Assembly (NCBI GenBank): GCA_963725655.1
Contig: CAVRYY010000003.1
Location: 1,116,001 to 1,180,000, forward strand
From: CAVRXT01 sp963725655
GTDB taxonomy: Bacteria; Acidobacteriota; Terriglobia; Acidiferrales; UBA7541
Reading direction: 5' to 3'
DNA: 64,000 bases
Part shown: positions 33,727-44,280 of the stretch, one piece after another
How positions within the stretch are numbered: the first letter of the stretch is position 1
Layout of the letters: each line of letters begins with the position of its first letter
The notes under the pieces: generated by a model
Seen by the model: the letters and a program-made list of their open reading frames with translations, nothing else
Told to the model about the DNA's origin: nothing
Databases searched by the model: none
Made by a program: the position numbers and the translations under genes

Positions 33727-36700
33727 ATGCACTCATCCTCTATCATTATTTTTCCCAGCGGGGCTTCGCGTGTAGCAACTATCTCGCGCCTGCTTGCGAT
33801 TGCCGCCTTGGTGTTGGCGCCGAGCGCCGCCCGAGCCCAGACCAATCGACTCCAATCTCGAATCCACGAAGAGATCACCGACACGCGCCTCACAGTTCTC
33901 GACGGCCAAACCCGTTTCCATTCGTCGCGCGTGGTCGATCGGGGACGCCTCGACCCGGCCACCGCGATCGGGCCGATCCTTCTCTCCCTAAAACCGACCG
34001 ATGCGCAACAAGCTCAGCTCGAAGCCCTGCTGGACGACCAGCAAAATCCGTCGTCGCCGCGCTATCACCACTGGATCTCCCCCGAAGAATTCGGCGCCCA
34101 ATTCGGGCTCGCCCAAAGCGACGTCGACAAATTAACTTCGTGGCTCACCCAAAAAGGCCTCACCGTAGTGGACGTGCCGCCCGGCCACAACAGCATCACT
34201 TTTGTCGGACCCTCCGGCGCCGTTGAATCCGCCTTCCACACCGAGATCCACAAATATTTAAGGGATAATGCCGTCTTCCACGCCAATTCCACCGATCCCT
34301 CTGTTCCCAGCGCGCTGGCGGAAGTCGTCCGTGGCTTCGTAGGTCTCGACACTTACCCGGTCCATCACTCCGTTCGACCATTTGTTCTCAACCACTTTGA
34401 CACTTTATCGAACGGCACGCATAGCATGAGCCCGGCCGATTTCGCCGTGATCTATGACCTTAACCCGCTATATAACTCGGTTCCGGCGATCGATGGCGCC
34501 GGGCAAACTATCGCCGTCTTGGGTAGCGTGGACGTCGATCTCACCGATATCAATTTGTTCCGGTCCACCTTCGGTCTGCCCGTCAATCCGCCGGTGATTA
34601 TGCTTCTTCCCGGAGACGAAGACCCGGGCGTCGACGTTGGTGATTTGTTGGAAGCGAACCTCGATCTGGAATGGAGCGGCGCGGTGGCGCCTAACGCCAC
34701 CATCATTTTTGTCAATTCCGTGTTTGCCCCGCTCTCCTTCCAATATGCGATCGCTCACAATCTCGCACCCATTTTGAGCAGCAGCATCGGCTACTGCGAA
34801 GCCGATAGTACGTTGAAGATCACCAACAGCGAATTCGCCGGGGTTCAGCAGGCTGCGGCACAAGGCATCACCATTCTTTCCGCCTCGGGAGATTCTGGCA
34901 GCACTGATTGTGAACCGATCGGCTCCACGTCCGCCTCCACCGGGCTCTCCGTTGACGTCCCAGGCAGCTTCCCTTACGTTACCTCGGTCGGCGGCGCCGA
35001 ATTCTCGGAAGGCCCCGGCGATTATTGGAGCCCGGCGAATAGTGCAACCTTCGAATCGGCTCTTTCCTACATTCCTGAAGTCGCCTGGAACGATGGCAGT
35101 TCGGGAGCTAGTGGCGGAGGGGTGAGCACCTACTTCGCCAAGCCCGTTTGGCAAACCGGCGCCGGCGTACCCAACGACAATATGCGCGACGTTCCGGATG
35201 TGGCACTGGACGCTTCACGAGATCACGACGGGATAGCCTTGGTCTATCAGCGGCAGGTCACAACTACCGGAGGTACCTCCTTCGGCGCGCCTGCCTTCGC
35301 CGGCATCGTCGCGCTCTTGAATCAGTACACAAACACGCCCGGTCAGGGAAATATCAACTACATGCTATATCCCATGGCGGCGAGTGTGCCGGCCGCCTTT
35401 CATGACATAACCTCCGGCAATAACATGATGCCGTGTACCGAAGGCACCACCGATTGTCCCAATGGCGGATCGATCGGCTATAGCGCCGGCCCGGGATACG
35501 ACCAAGTTACGGGGCTCGGCAGCGTCGACGCCAACGTCTTGATAACCAATTGGTGGACGGTGGCCGCGCCGTCCGGCACTGCTCCGTTTCTCTCGGCCGT
35601 GCAGCCAATTTCCATTGCAGCGGGATCGGGGAACTTCACATTGACCGCCACCGGCAGCGGCTTTTCCACCGGTGCGCAGATCCTATGGAACGGCTCGTCT
35701 GCTGGGGTCACCATGCAATCCGGCGGCACCTGGACGTCCTTGCAGGCCACCATCGCCTCTTCGTTGATTGCCTCCGCGGCAAATGCGTCCATTACCGTCA
35801 CCAACCCCGGTTCCACGGCGTCCGGCGCGCAGAATGTGATCGTCGGTGTCAAGCTGATCGCTTCGCCGTCGGCGCTAAATTTTTCCATCTGGCCGGTAGG
35901 GGCAACTCCCGCCGCTCAAACGGTCACCCTGACCAACAACTTGAGTTCGGCCGTGACCATCAGCGGTATCACTCTCACCGGCGGCTCCAACCAATTCGCT
36001 CAAACCAACAACTGCGGCGCGACGATCGCATCGGGGGCAACTTGTTCGATCAGTATCAGCTTCACTCCACTGCTGGCAGGAAGCCCTACCGCAAAGCTTT
36101 CGATTTCCGATAGCGCGTCCGCTAGCCCGCTGACGGTAACCTGCACCGCCACGGTCACCCGCGGCACTCCCATCCTTACCTGGCTCGTGCCTTCGTCCAT
36201 TACTTACGGCACGCAACTCAGCGCTACGCAGTTGGAGGCAACATCCACGGCCCTCGGAAGCATCGTCTACACTCCGGCGCCAAACCCGATGCCGGCCGTT
36301 GGCAGCTACTCTCTGTACGCCGCTTTCACGCCCACCGATCCTACCGATTACGCCCCAACGCAGCTGCTGCGCAGTCTGATCGTCAGCCAAGCGAGCACTA
36401 CCCTCACCATCGCCACCTCCAACAACTCGGTCGCAGCGAACACCCCCGTCACCTTCACCGCAACCGTTCTTCCGCAAATCGGCGGGGTGCCCACCGGCTC
36501 GGTAACGTTTTACGATGGTCACACTTCCATCCGCACCGGCACGCTGAAAAACGGCATGACTTCCGTGGCGATCTCTAGTCTCGCGGTCGGCTCCCATTCC
36601 ATCGCTGCCTACTACTTCGGCGATTCAAATTTCGTCGCCAGCAATTCGACGAACACAATCACCCAGACAATCACCGCCCAGTTGACCGTCTCACCGTTGG

Positions 36701-38142
36701 CGTTAAACTTTTCCACTCAACCGGTGGGCGCCACGCCGGCCGCACAAACGGTAACGCTAGCCAACAACTTGGGATCCGTTCTCGCCATCAGTGGAATCGC
36801 CTTCACCGGTGCCGGCGCGAATCAGTTCGCACAAACCACCAATTGCGGCGCGACGCTTGCATCGGGATCCAGTTGTTCGATTATCGTGACCCTCACCCCG
36901 CTCCAAGTGGGAGCCATCACCGCGCTGCTCTCGATTTCCGACAACGCGGCCACCAGCCCGCAAACCGTCACCCTCACCGGCACCGCCACGGTCGGAGCTC
37001 CCACCCTGAGCTGGCCCTCGCCACCGCCGATTACCTACGGCACTCTGCTGAGCGCCACGCAGTTGGACGCAACGTCCTCGGTGCTTGGAACCTGTGCCTA
37101 CACTCCGGCGCCGGGCACGGTGCCCGCGGCCGGCAGCGTCGCTTTGCTCTGCAGGTTCACTCCACAGGACCAGACCGACTACGCCTCGACGCAGTTGACG
37201 CGCACTCTCACCGTCACCCAAGCCAATAGCAGCGTAGTGCTCCACGCCTCGATCCCCTCTGCCGTGGCAGGCTCCGCCGTACTTTTCAGCGCATTGGTGC
37301 AACCGCAGATCGGCGGCGCCCCCACCGGAACAATAACTTTTTTCGATGGCCCCGATCCCATCGGCGCCGGCGCAGTGAGTGCAGCCGCACCAACTTCGCT
37401 CTCCGTCGCCAGCCTCGCCGTCGGCGCCCATAACATCACCGCCTCCTACAGCGGTGATTCAAACTTCACTGCGAGCACCTCCACCGTGCTCACCGAAACG
37501 GTTACCGCCCCAACTACGTCCGCCGATTTCACTTTTGCCGTTTCAGGAACGGCAACGCAGACCGCTTCCGCAGGACAGACCGTCACCTTCCACTTGATGC
37601 CGGTGCCCTCGCCCGCCACCGAAAGTTTTGCGAACCCAGTAACGTTTTCAGCCACCAAATTGCCTTCGGGCGCCACCGCCACGTTCTCGCCCGCCACGCT
37701 CCCCGCGGGCACTGCCGCTCCAGCGACGCCGGTGACGCTCACTTTGCAAACGGTCTCTGCCGCACACCTGCCATCGAGTCCCGCAGCGCCCAGTTTTCCG
37801 CCCACGCCACAGTTCGCGCTGGAAATCATTGTGTGCTCGTTGTTGGTGCTAGGGTCGCTGGCCAGCCGCACCTCACCACGCGCGCAGCATCCCGAAGCGG
37901 CACCGGTCAATTTAATTTGGGCGGGAGATTACTTGCGGCAGCCGATCTCTGGGCGAGTGCGCAGGGCCCTCGTTTTCTTGCGCGCCCTGGCGGTGTTGAG
38001 CGCAATCGCAGTCTCCGCCGTGAGTTGTGCAAGTGGCACATCGTCGCCCCCCGCACCAGCCTCAACCACTTACTCGATAGTAGTCACCGCCACCAGCGGC
38101 ACTATATCTCACGCCATCACCGTAACCCTCACCCTGAATTGA
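33727..38142 (+). CDS. Secreted S53 (sedolisin) peptidase with ASH/Ig-like repeat tail
   Basis: Large exported serine-carboxyl peptidase of 1471 residues. After a signal peptide (ending ARAQT) come a pro-kumamolisin activation domain (about 45-200) and the S53 catalytic domain (about 225-625). Glu and Asp of LLEANLDLEW near 308-312, Asp of SASGDSGSTD and Ser of GGTSFGAP near 518 correspond to the catalytic set, and GYDQVTGLGS supplies the calcium site. The tail holds two parallel modules: an ASH-like domain (about 709 and 986) and Ig-like units beginning at about 815 and 1091. Two hydrophobic segments near 1363 and 1415, the second ending VSCASG, are odd so far from the N-terminus and may anchor the tail. 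Confidence 0.9.
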   Translation: MHSSSIIIFPSGASRVATISRLLAIAALVLAPSAARAQTNRLQSRIHEEITDTRLTVLDGQTRFHSSRVVDRGRLDPATAIGPILLSLKPTDAQQAQLEALLDDQQNPSSPRYHHWISPEEFGAQFGLAQSDVDKLTSWLTQKGLTVVDVPPGHNSITFVGPSGAVESAFHTEIHKYLRDNAVFHANSTDPSVPSALAEVVRGFVGLDTYPVHHSVRPFVLNHFDTLSNGTHSMSPADFAVIYDLNPLYNSVPAIDGAGQTIAVLGSVDVDLTDINLFRSTFGLPVNPPVIMLLPGDEDPGVDVGDLLEANLDLEWSGAVAPNATIIFVNSVFAPLSFQYAIAHNLAPILSSSIGYCEADSTLKITNSEFAGVQQAAAQGITILSASGDSGSTDCEPIGSTSASTGLSVDVPGSFPYVTSVGGAEFSEGPGDYWSPANSATFESALSYIPEVAWNDGSSGASGGGVSTYFAKPVWQTGAGVPNDNMRDVPDVALDASRDHDGIALVYQRQVTTTGGTSFGAPAFAGIVALLNQYTNTPGQGNINYMLYPMAASVPAAFHDITSGNNMMPCTEGTTDCPNGGSIGYSAGPGYDQVTGLGSVDANVLITNWWTVAAPSGTAPFLSAVQPISIAAGSGNFTLTATGSGFSTGAQILWNGSSAGVTMQSGGTWTSLQATIASSLIASAANASITVTNPGSTASGAQNVIVGVKLIASPSALNFSIWPVGATPAAQTVTLTNNLSSAVTISGITLTGGSNQFAQTNNCGATIASGATCSISISFTPLLAGSPTAKLSISDSASASPLTVTCTATVTRGTPILTWLVPSSITYGTQLSATQLEATSTALGSIVYTPAPNPMPAVGSYSLYAAFTPTDPTDYAPTQLLRSLIVSQASTTLTIATSNNSVAANTPVTFTATVLPQIGGVPTGSVTFYDGHTSIRTGTLKNGMTSVAISSLAVGSHSIAAYYFGDSNFVASNSTNTITQTITAQLTVSPLALNFSTQPVGATPAAQTVTLANNLGSVLAISGIAFTGAGANQFAQTTNCGATLASGSSCSIIVTLTPLQVGAITALLSISDNAATSPQTVTLTGTATVGAPTLSWPSPPPITYGTLLSATQLDATSSVLGTCAYTPAPGTVPAAGSVALLCRFTPQDQTDYASTQLTRTLTVTQANSSVVLHASIPSAVAGSAVLFSALVQPQIGGAPTGTITFFDGPDPIGAGAVSAAAPTSLSVASLAVGAHNITASYSGDSNFTASTSTVLTETVTAPTTSADFTFAVSGTATQTASAGQTVTFHLMPVPSPATESFANPVTFSATKLPSGATATFSPATLPAGTAAPATPVTLTLQTVSAAHLPSSPAAPSFPPTPQFALEIIVCSLLVLGSLASRTSPRAQHPEAAPVNLIWAGDYLRQPISGRVRRALVFLRALAVLSAIAVSAVSCASGTSSPPAPASTTYSIVVTATSGTISHAITVTLTLN

Positions 38143-38251
38143 TGTCCGGTGGCGCACCCGGCCACTGCCATGGTGCGGATTTTGTTCATCGCAGAAATCT
38201 CAGGGCAAAGAAATCCGAAGTCAGTTCAACACAAAGAGAATCCTGGCCAGC

Positions 38252-39262
38252 TCACGCCTCCGGCCGCTCCCACCGTCCACTCTCCCCCGACCGGAAAATC
38301 GCTTCGATCACCGCCATGTTCCGAACCGCTTCCTCCACCGGTACCGGCACCGGCCCTCCCTCTCGAATCGCCCGCGAAAACGCGTCGCCCTGCAACGTGT
38401 ATTGGTCGCACACCGGAAATTCTTCCCAGCGAATGTCCTTGCCGGAAAGATCACCTCCACTGTCGATCGCGATTCGGCACGGCCGGTCCGGAGGCGCGTT
38501 GAAAGGAATCTCCACCTCGATCCGCCCGGTAGTTCCGACGAAATGCATGCGCTGATACGGACATACTTGCGTGCTGCATGTAAACACCGTCTGGCCGGAG
38601 GGAAAGTCCAGGACCGCCGAAACCAGCCGGTCCACTTTGAAGTCCGGATCGCGCTCCAAAAGCCCCAGCACCCGCGTCGGTTCCTCGCCGAATACAAATC
38701 GCGAAGTGAAGATTGGATAGCATCCGATGTCGTACATCGCCCCGCCGCCATATTCCACCATGTTGCGAATGTTCCTGGGATCGCGGTTGAAAAAACTGAA
38801 ATAGCCCCCCACCGAACGCAGATCGCCAATCGCTCCCGACCGAACCAGATCCCGGGTTCGCAGCCACTGCGGATGCGTCCCAACCATAAATGCCTCGCCG
38901 ATCTTCACACCGGTGCGGTCCCGCGCCGCCACCAGCGTCCGCGCCTCCGCCACCGTCATGCTGACCGGCTTCTCGCACAGCACGTGCTTGCCCGCTTCCG
39001 CCGCTCGAATCGACCACGGCACATGCAAATGATTCGGCAATGGAATGTACACCGCCTCGATTTCAGGATCCTTCAGCAGTTCTTCGTAAGATCCATACGC
39101 GCGCGCAATCCCCAGCTCCCGTGCCGTATCCTTGGCCTTCCCCAAATCCCGCGACGCGATTGCCGTCACCGTGCTCCATTCTCCCTTCTGCATCGCGGGA
39201 ATCACTTTCTTGGTTCCAATCTTCGCGGTACTCAGCACTCCCCATCGCACCTTGTCAGGCAT
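38252..39262 (-). CDS. Gfo/Idh/MocA-family oxidoreductase
   Basis: Predicted NAD(P)-dependent sugar oxidoreductase of 336 residues. The N-terminal Rossmann half has VRWGVLSTAKIGTKKVIPAM and IEAVYIPLPNHLHVPWSI; AGKHVLCEKPVSMTVAEA carries the catalytic lysine of the EKP motif; the C-terminal alpha/beta domain has GAMYDIGCYPIFTSRFVFG (in part, MYDIGCYPI). The ATG at 39262 follows AAAGGAG; an ATG at 39319 lies upstream of a TATAAT box (39291-39296), so the shorter start is preferred. Substrate not predictable. It lies after the S53 gene in convergent orientation. Confidence 0.93.
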   Translation of the reverse strand: MPDKVRWGVLSTAKIGTKKVIPAMQKGEWSTVTAIASRDLGKAKDTARELGIARAYGSYEELLKDPEIEAVYIPLPNHLHVPWSIRAAEAGKHVLCEKPVSMTVAEARTLVAARDRTGVKIGEAFMVGTHPQWLRTRDLVRSGAIGDLRSVGGYFSFFNRDPRNIRNMVEYGGGAMYDIGCYPIFTSRFVFGEEPTRVLGLLERDPDFKVDRLVSAVLDFPSGQTVFTCSTQVCPYQRMHFVGTTGRIEVEIPFNAPPDRPCRIAIDSGGDLSGKDIRWEEFPVCDQYTLQGDAFSRAIREGGPVPVPVEEAVRNMAVIEAIFRSGESGRWERPEA

Positions 39263-39461
39263 CCCCGGCTCCTTTCGTTCGGACCTCTGAATTATAGGGC
39301 GGAAATCAGTGGCGTACATATTCTTGTCTGCACCGCCTTCAGTCCCGGGAGCCCGCGCGGCGCCATTTACGAGCAGGAGTGTTCAGAAGGGAAGTCCAGA
39401 AGAGAAGTCCAACAGGATGAAGCACAACGGGGGGCCAGCTTCTTGCGAAATCCGCGGACTT

Positions 39462-41411
39462 TTAGCGCCGCGTGCTACCGCTGGGATCCGGCCGCGCAAA
39501 CTCGTATATTCCATGCGCGTCCGACGCAACCAGCAACCGATCCGATTCCACCTCGATCGCGCTGGCCGTGAGCGGCTCGCCCTGCGGCGTCGTCAGCGGA
39601 TAGCTATCGAGCTGGTTCCCATCCTTATCGAAGTGAACCAGAGTCGATCCCATCGCCACCCAGATTTCCTGCGTGGCGCGATCGACGCCAATTGCCGTGA
39701 TTTTATTTTTCGCGACGTCCTTCGATGGCTCCGGCTTATCGAGATTCACTTTCACGCTGGCCACCGCGCTGTACGCGTTCCCGCCAAAGTGGCCATAGCG
39801 CCCGAATCCGCCCTCGCCTCCGAAATTCCTCTCTCCAAATTGTGAAGTATTCCCGCTCGCCGTCTTCGGTATTCCGCTAGGCGCGATGATGGTGTTCAAA
39901 CCGCCGCCGGGTGGCAGCCGCGTGCCCCCCGGGGGCGGCCCAATATAGTTTCCGAGCGCCGCAAATCCCTGCGACCCGATTGGCAACGCACCCAGCCCGG
40001 CGTATTGCGATCCGCCCACCGTGTAATTCGGGGATTCATTCTGCAATATCATCAGATCCGACGAACTCACGTCTCCACTATCCTGACCAGAACCGTACTG
40101 CAGCGTCCCGCCCGCCCCGGCATCCGGCGAAGACGCGAACATGTCCTGCGCCGATTCGGTCTCGATGCCCGGCTGGTCCCCAGCGGGCCGATTCGGGTCA
40201 GTCCCGGTGGCCGCCGGCCCTGTAGCGCCGGCGCTCGTGCCAGGAGCAGCAGCCGCAGCGCCACGCCGCCCGCCACGCCCGGCCGCGCCCACCCGGGGAG
40301 CGAGCCTCAGTCGCCCGTTCTGGAAGGACCCTACCAGCCCGGCGCCGGCGCCGCCACGCCCGCCACCGGCTTGTCCAGACCCGTCGCTACCCATAAAGGA
40401 CCCGCCGCCGAATTCGGCGCCACCCCATCCTCCGCCGGGGTGCCCGAAGCCGGAGCGTTCCAACCCAACGCCGGTCGAGGCACCGAAGTTCACTGCGCCG
40501 GTCTCCAGGCCGACAGTAGTCCAGCCGCTGAATTGGTCGGAGAGACTATACTGGCCGAAGCTGAAGCCGAAGGTCACCCGGTCCTCTGATCTATCTGCCT
40601 GCACATTCAATGAGTTACGGGGAACTATGGCCTGACAGGCGATGTATCCAAAGCGGTCATATTTTCTTACCAGCGGCTCGTCCGAAGCGAACGCAAAATA
40701 GATATTGCTGTCCGCGTCCCCGAAAACTCTCCCCAAATCCGCGAGGACTGGCGGGGCATCCGGCGCCACGTCGGGGATATCCCCAAATTTCCGAACCACT
40801 TGACCGTTCCAATCCATCAGCACCACCAGGCTGGACGACCTCAGAGTGGTAACCGCGAATTGCCCGTCCTTGAGCGCCACCACCGAAGTGGGCGCAAACA
40901 CCTTTACTCGGGCCAGCGGCAAGCCTTCCGGCGAGAAAACCACGATGGCGTTGGCCGCGCGGTCGGCCACCACCACATCTCCTTTGGAATCTATGTCGAA
41001 ATCGACCGCGTACATGATCTTTGTGCCGGTCGAACCCGCGGCCGGTATCTGCCCGATCCGCACGCCGTCGGAGCTGTATATTTGGATCACGTTGGCAGGC
41101 TTCGCCAGCACGTAATAATGGCCCGCGGAGTCGCGTTTCAGCGCGGTAACCCCCGAACCGATTTCAGGAAATGCGCGTCCGCGCGACACGATCACCCGGC
41201 GAAAGCCTTGCCCCTGCGCTACGGGAGAGATAACCGCCAAGCACACCACCAGCGTGGCGAAAAGGCAGACCCCAGGCAGGGCATTGGAGCACGAACGGCG
41301 GACTAAGGTGAACACTTGCAGAAAGATGCGCCTCGCTGTGCCGCGGTTGCCCGTGCGCCACGAGCGGCCGTACCGTCGCCGGTTCAGTAGATGTGAGTCA
41401 GGTCGGTTCAT
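39462..41411 (-). CDS. Exported NHL/beta-propeller-like protein with Gly-rich insert
   Basis: Predicted exported protein of about 649 residues. A signal sequence or anchor at about 45-69 (LPGVCLFATLVVCLAVISPV) follows a long basic N-terminal part. Then come short repeats of the NHL/SMP-30 kind, for example DFDIDSKGDVVVADRAANAI and IIQIYSSDG-like strands, suggesting a beta-propeller interrupted in the middle by a Gly/Ala/Ser-rich low-complexity stretch (about 320-430, with GRGGAGAG and GRGGRRGAAA), and a final propeller-like part (ITAIGVDRATQEIWVAMGS). No function is assigned. The GTG codon shortly before the signal segment is an alternative start. It is divergent from the histidine kinase gene. 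Confidence 0.55.
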   Translation of the reverse strand: MNRPDSHLLNRRRYGRSWRTGNRGTARRIFLQVFTLVRRSCSNALPGVCLFATLVVCLAVISPVAQGQGFRRVIVSRGRAFPEIGSGVTALKRDSAGHYYVLAKPANVIQIYSSDGVRIGQIPAAGSTGTKIMYAVDFDIDSKGDVVVADRAANAIVVFSPEGLPLARVKVFAPTSVVALKDGQFAVTTLRSSSLVVLMDWNGQVVRKFGDIPDVAPDAPPVLADLGRVFGDADSNIYFAFASDEPLVRKYDRFGYIACQAIVPRNSLNVQADRSEDRVTFGFSFGQYSLSDQFSGWTTVGLETGAVNFGASTGVGLERSGFGHPGGGWGGAEFGGGSFMGSDGSGQAGGGRGGAGAGLVGSFQNGRLRLAPRVGAAGRGGRRGAAAAAPGTSAGATGPAATGTDPNRPAGDQPGIETESAQDMFASSPDAGAGGTLQYGSGQDSGDVSSSDLMILQNESPNYTVGGSQYAGLGALPIGSQGFAALGNYIGPPPGGTRLPPGGGLNTIIAPSGIPKTASGNTSQFGERNFGGEGGFGRYGHFGGNAYSAVASVKVNLDKPEPSKDVAKNKITAIGVDRATQEIWVAMGSTLVHFDKDGNQLDSYPLTTPQGEPLTASAIEVESDRLLVASDAHGIYEFARPDPSGSTRR

Positions 41412-41676
41412 CTGTTGCCAGCCGAAAATATACACGCTGTGTCTCGATGCTACTAGCAGCACGGTTCATCTGTGGAAATTCCCAAGTGGGTAGAAATTGC
41501 CCGCAGCCACGTTCGCCGTTAGTATTTGATCAGGGAAGCCAACCTGTCGCTCGCGGCATCCCCTTGTGGTAACACAGTTTCCAGGCACCGTTTCAAAAAT
41601 CTTATGTGGCGCAATCGCGCAGCCTGTTCGCTGCAGAAACGTGCGCCGCCAGGACGGAAAAGAAACAGCACGCCCG

Positions 41677-44232
41677 ATGTCATCGCCCACCCAACCTCGC
41701 TTGGACGACCGCGGCCCCTCGCAGTGGGAGAAGCTCACCCGCCGCGAACATCGGCTCGCCCAGATGGTGCTCGTCCTGTTTCTGGTGTCGGCCGCGATTT
41801 TGGCGGTCACGTCATGGATTCAGCCTGCGAGTCTCCACACCATGGTCGCATTCGCCTGTGCCGGGGTTGTCGTTCTCTTTTCAGCGTACGCATGGAAAGA
41901 GTTCCGCGAAATTGCGTCCATTCGTCATTTTCTTCACGGCCTGAGCGATCAACCGGCCTCCGCAGGCCGCCCCGCTGAATTTGAAAAGGTGTTCGATACG
42001 ATCGTCCGCTCGCAATCGCGTTTCCGCGAGCTCATCGACAGCCTGGACTACGCTTTGTTCACTCTTTCTCCCGAGGGCGTCTTCCGCGTCGCCAATCGCT
42101 CGTGCGCCGAAATTCTTGGCGCTTCCTTCCAGGATTTGATCGGGCACCGGCTGGAAGAATTCATCTCGGAACCCTCGCCAGCTGATGCCGCGATGAGTCT
42201 GCCGGCGCTGCTTGCGAAAGAAACGTGGTCGGGTGTGGTGAAGGTGCGGTTCGCGAAAACGCACAAGTCGGGATATTTCGACCTGTACTTGCACGCCCAG
42301 ACCAAGGACGGCGCGCTGGTGGATGTGAGCGGAGTGGCTCGCGACGTCACCGCGCAGCGCGAAGCCGAACTGCGCTTCACCGAACTATTTGAGTCGCTGC
42401 AGGAAGGAGTTTTCTTCAGCAACCCCGAAGGCCAGTTTCTGCAGGTGAACCCGGCCATGGCTCGGATGCTGGAGTATCCGGCCGACGAATTGGTCAACGT
42501 ACACATTCCCGAGCTGTACGCGGAACCCGACGGCCGGGCTCGGCTGCTGGCTCATCTGGCCAACAGCAACTCGGTACGCGATATTCCGGTGCTGCTGCGC
42601 AAGAAAGACGGCACGGTGATTTCCTGCCTGGTGTCGGCCAACGTGATTCGCGATGCGGCCGGCAAGATCGTGCGGCTGCAAGGCACGATCGTGGATATTA
42701 CCGCGCGGGTGGAAATGGAGAAGCGGCTGCACAACGAGCAGGAATTCGTGCGCCGGCTGATCTCCAGTTTCCCCGACATCATCTGCGTGGTGGACGCGCA
42801 GAAGCGCTTTACGTTCGTCAGCTCCCGGGTTCAGGACCATCTTGGCTACACCAGCGACGAGATGACCGGCACGCTGCTGGGCTCTCGCGCGCATCCGGAC
42901 GACGTGGCCGAGCTGCTGTCCACGTTCGAAAGTATGCTCGCGGGAAAGTCCGCGTTTGGCGCCATCGAATTTCGAGCCCAGCATCAGGACGGCACCTGGC
43001 GGGTGTTCCGCGCCAACGCCAGTCCGCTCACCGCTCCCGACAGCACGATCATCGGGGTGGTGGCCTCGGTTCGCGACATCACTGAATCGCGACGGTTCGA
43101 GCAGCAAATGGTGCAGAAGGAGAAACTCGCGGCGATGGGGCAAATGATCGCTGGCGTGGCGCACGAACTCAATAACCCGCTCACCGCCATCCTGGGAGTA
43201 TCCGACATTCTTCGCGAACGCGCGGTAGACGATTCCATGCGCCGCCAGACCGACCTGGTGCTGCAGCAGGCCCGCCGCGCCGCCACTATCGTGCAGAGCT
43301 TGATGGCCTTCTCGCGCCCCTCCGGCGGTCCGGGGCAAGCGGTGGTGCGGCTGGAAGACCTGGCGCGGCGCGCGGTGCAGTCGCAGGAAGCGTTGATGAC
43401 CCAGAAGCATATCGAAGTGAAATTTTCCGCGGCCGCGGGATTGCCGCCGGTGCAAGGCGACGCCAAGCTGCTGCTGCAGATGATTCAGAACCTGATCGTC
43501 AACGCACATCAAGCGATCGTTCCTTTCCGCGACCACGGCATGGTGCACGTGCACGTGGGCCGCGACGGCGAGAAAGTGACGGTTGCGATTAGCGACGATG
43601 GCCCGGGAATTCCCACCGAAATCGTCGGGAATATATTCGATCCGTTCTTCACCACCAAGCGCCCCGGCGGCGGCGCCGGCCTGGGACTTACGATCTCGAT
43701 GGCCATCGCCAAAGAGCATGGCGGCACGGTGGTGGTCCGCTCCACTCCCGGACATGGCGCGACGTTTTGTATATCGGTGGCCGCGGCCATCGAGGAAGAG
43801 CCAACCTTGCCGGTGCGCCCTGCTGCGGCGGCCGCGTCGACGCTGCGCGGCCATTCGGTGCTGGTGGTCGACGACGAAGAGAGCATCCGCGAGCTGGTCG
43901 CCGAAGGCCTGAGCGTCCGTGGGATGGCGGTGGAAAGCGTGGCCACCTCGGAAGAAGCGCTGGTCCTGCTGGGCGCCCGCTCGTTCGATGTAATCCTTTG
44001 CGACTTCAACCTGCCGGGCCTGAACGGCGACAAACTGTTCGAGCGGCTTCGCGCGCTTCCTGGCGGCAGCCCGGCGACATTTGTATTCATGACCGGCGAC
44101 CTGCTGGATGCCGCTGCCCAGGAGTCATTCACCCAACGCGGCGCGCGAGTGGTGCAAAAGCCGTTCCAGCTAGCCGGCTTGGCGGCGCTTCTCGGCGAAG
44201 CCCTGGAAGCGCAGACCGCCAAAGTTTCCTAG
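41677..44232 (+). CDS. Hybrid PAS sensor histidine kinase with receiver domain
   Basis: Membrane-bound hybrid sensor kinase of about 851 residues. Two transmembrane helices (about 29-47 and 53-73) are followed by three PAS-type segments (about 115-480; one starts LIDSLDYALFTLSPEGVFRV), a HisKA box with GVAHELNNPLTAIL (phospho-acceptor His near 496), a HATPase with DDGPGIPTEIVGNIFDPFF and GGGAGLGLTISMAIAKEHGG, and a C-terminal receiver with VVDDEES, the phospho-acceptor Asp in ILCDFNLPGL near 776 and the conserved Lys in VQKPF. The ATG at 41677 is chosen over a GTG at 41566. No separate response regulator with an output domain is adjacent, so downstream targets are unknown. Confidence 0.9.
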   Translation: MSSPTQPRLDDRGPSQWEKLTRREHRLAQMVLVLFLVSAAILAVTSWIQPASLHTMVAFACAGVVVLFSAYAWKEFREIASIRHFLHGLSDQPASAGRPAEFEKVFDTIVRSQSRFRELIDSLDYALFTLSPEGVFRVANRSCAEILGASFQDLIGHRLEEFISEPSPADAAMSLPALLAKETWSGVVKVRFAKTHKSGYFDLYLHAQTKDGALVDVSGVARDVTAQREAELRFTELFESLQEGVFFSNPEGQFLQVNPAMARMLEYPADELVNVHIPELYAEPDGRARLLAHLANSNSVRDIPVLLRKKDGTVISCLVSANVIRDAAGKIVRLQGTIVDITARVEMEKRLHNEQEFVRRLISSFPDIICVVDAQKRFTFVSSRVQDHLGYTSDEMTGTLLGSRAHPDDVAELLSTFESMLAGKSAFGAIEFRAQHQDGTWRVFRANASPLTAPDSTIIGVVASVRDITESRRFEQQMVQKEKLAAMGQMIAGVAHELNNPLTAILGVSDILRERAVDDSMRRQTDLVLQQARRAATIVQSLMAFSRPSGGPGQAVVRLEDLARRAVQSQEALMTQKHIEVKFSAAAGLPPVQGDAKLLLQMIQNLIVNAHQAIVPFRDHGMVHVHVGRDGEKVTVAISDDGPGIPTEIVGNIFDPFFTTKRPGGGAGLGLTISMAIAKEHGGTVVVRSTPGHGATFCISVAAAIEEEPTLPVRPAAAAASTLRGHSVLVVDDEESIRELVAEGLSVRGMAVESVATSEEALVLLGARSFDVILCDFNLPGLNGDKLFERLRALPGGSPATFVFMTGDLLDAAAQESFTQRGARVVQKPFQLAGLAALLGEALEAQTAKVS

Positions 44233-44280
44233 ATTCGCCTCCCCGTTGTATGATTCGCCTCGCCAAGGAGGCACCCACAC

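Noticed and set aside
42385..43854. A 489-codon frame opposite the histidine kinase
   Set aside because: His/Arg-rich translation typical of an antisense shadow in GC-rich DNA.
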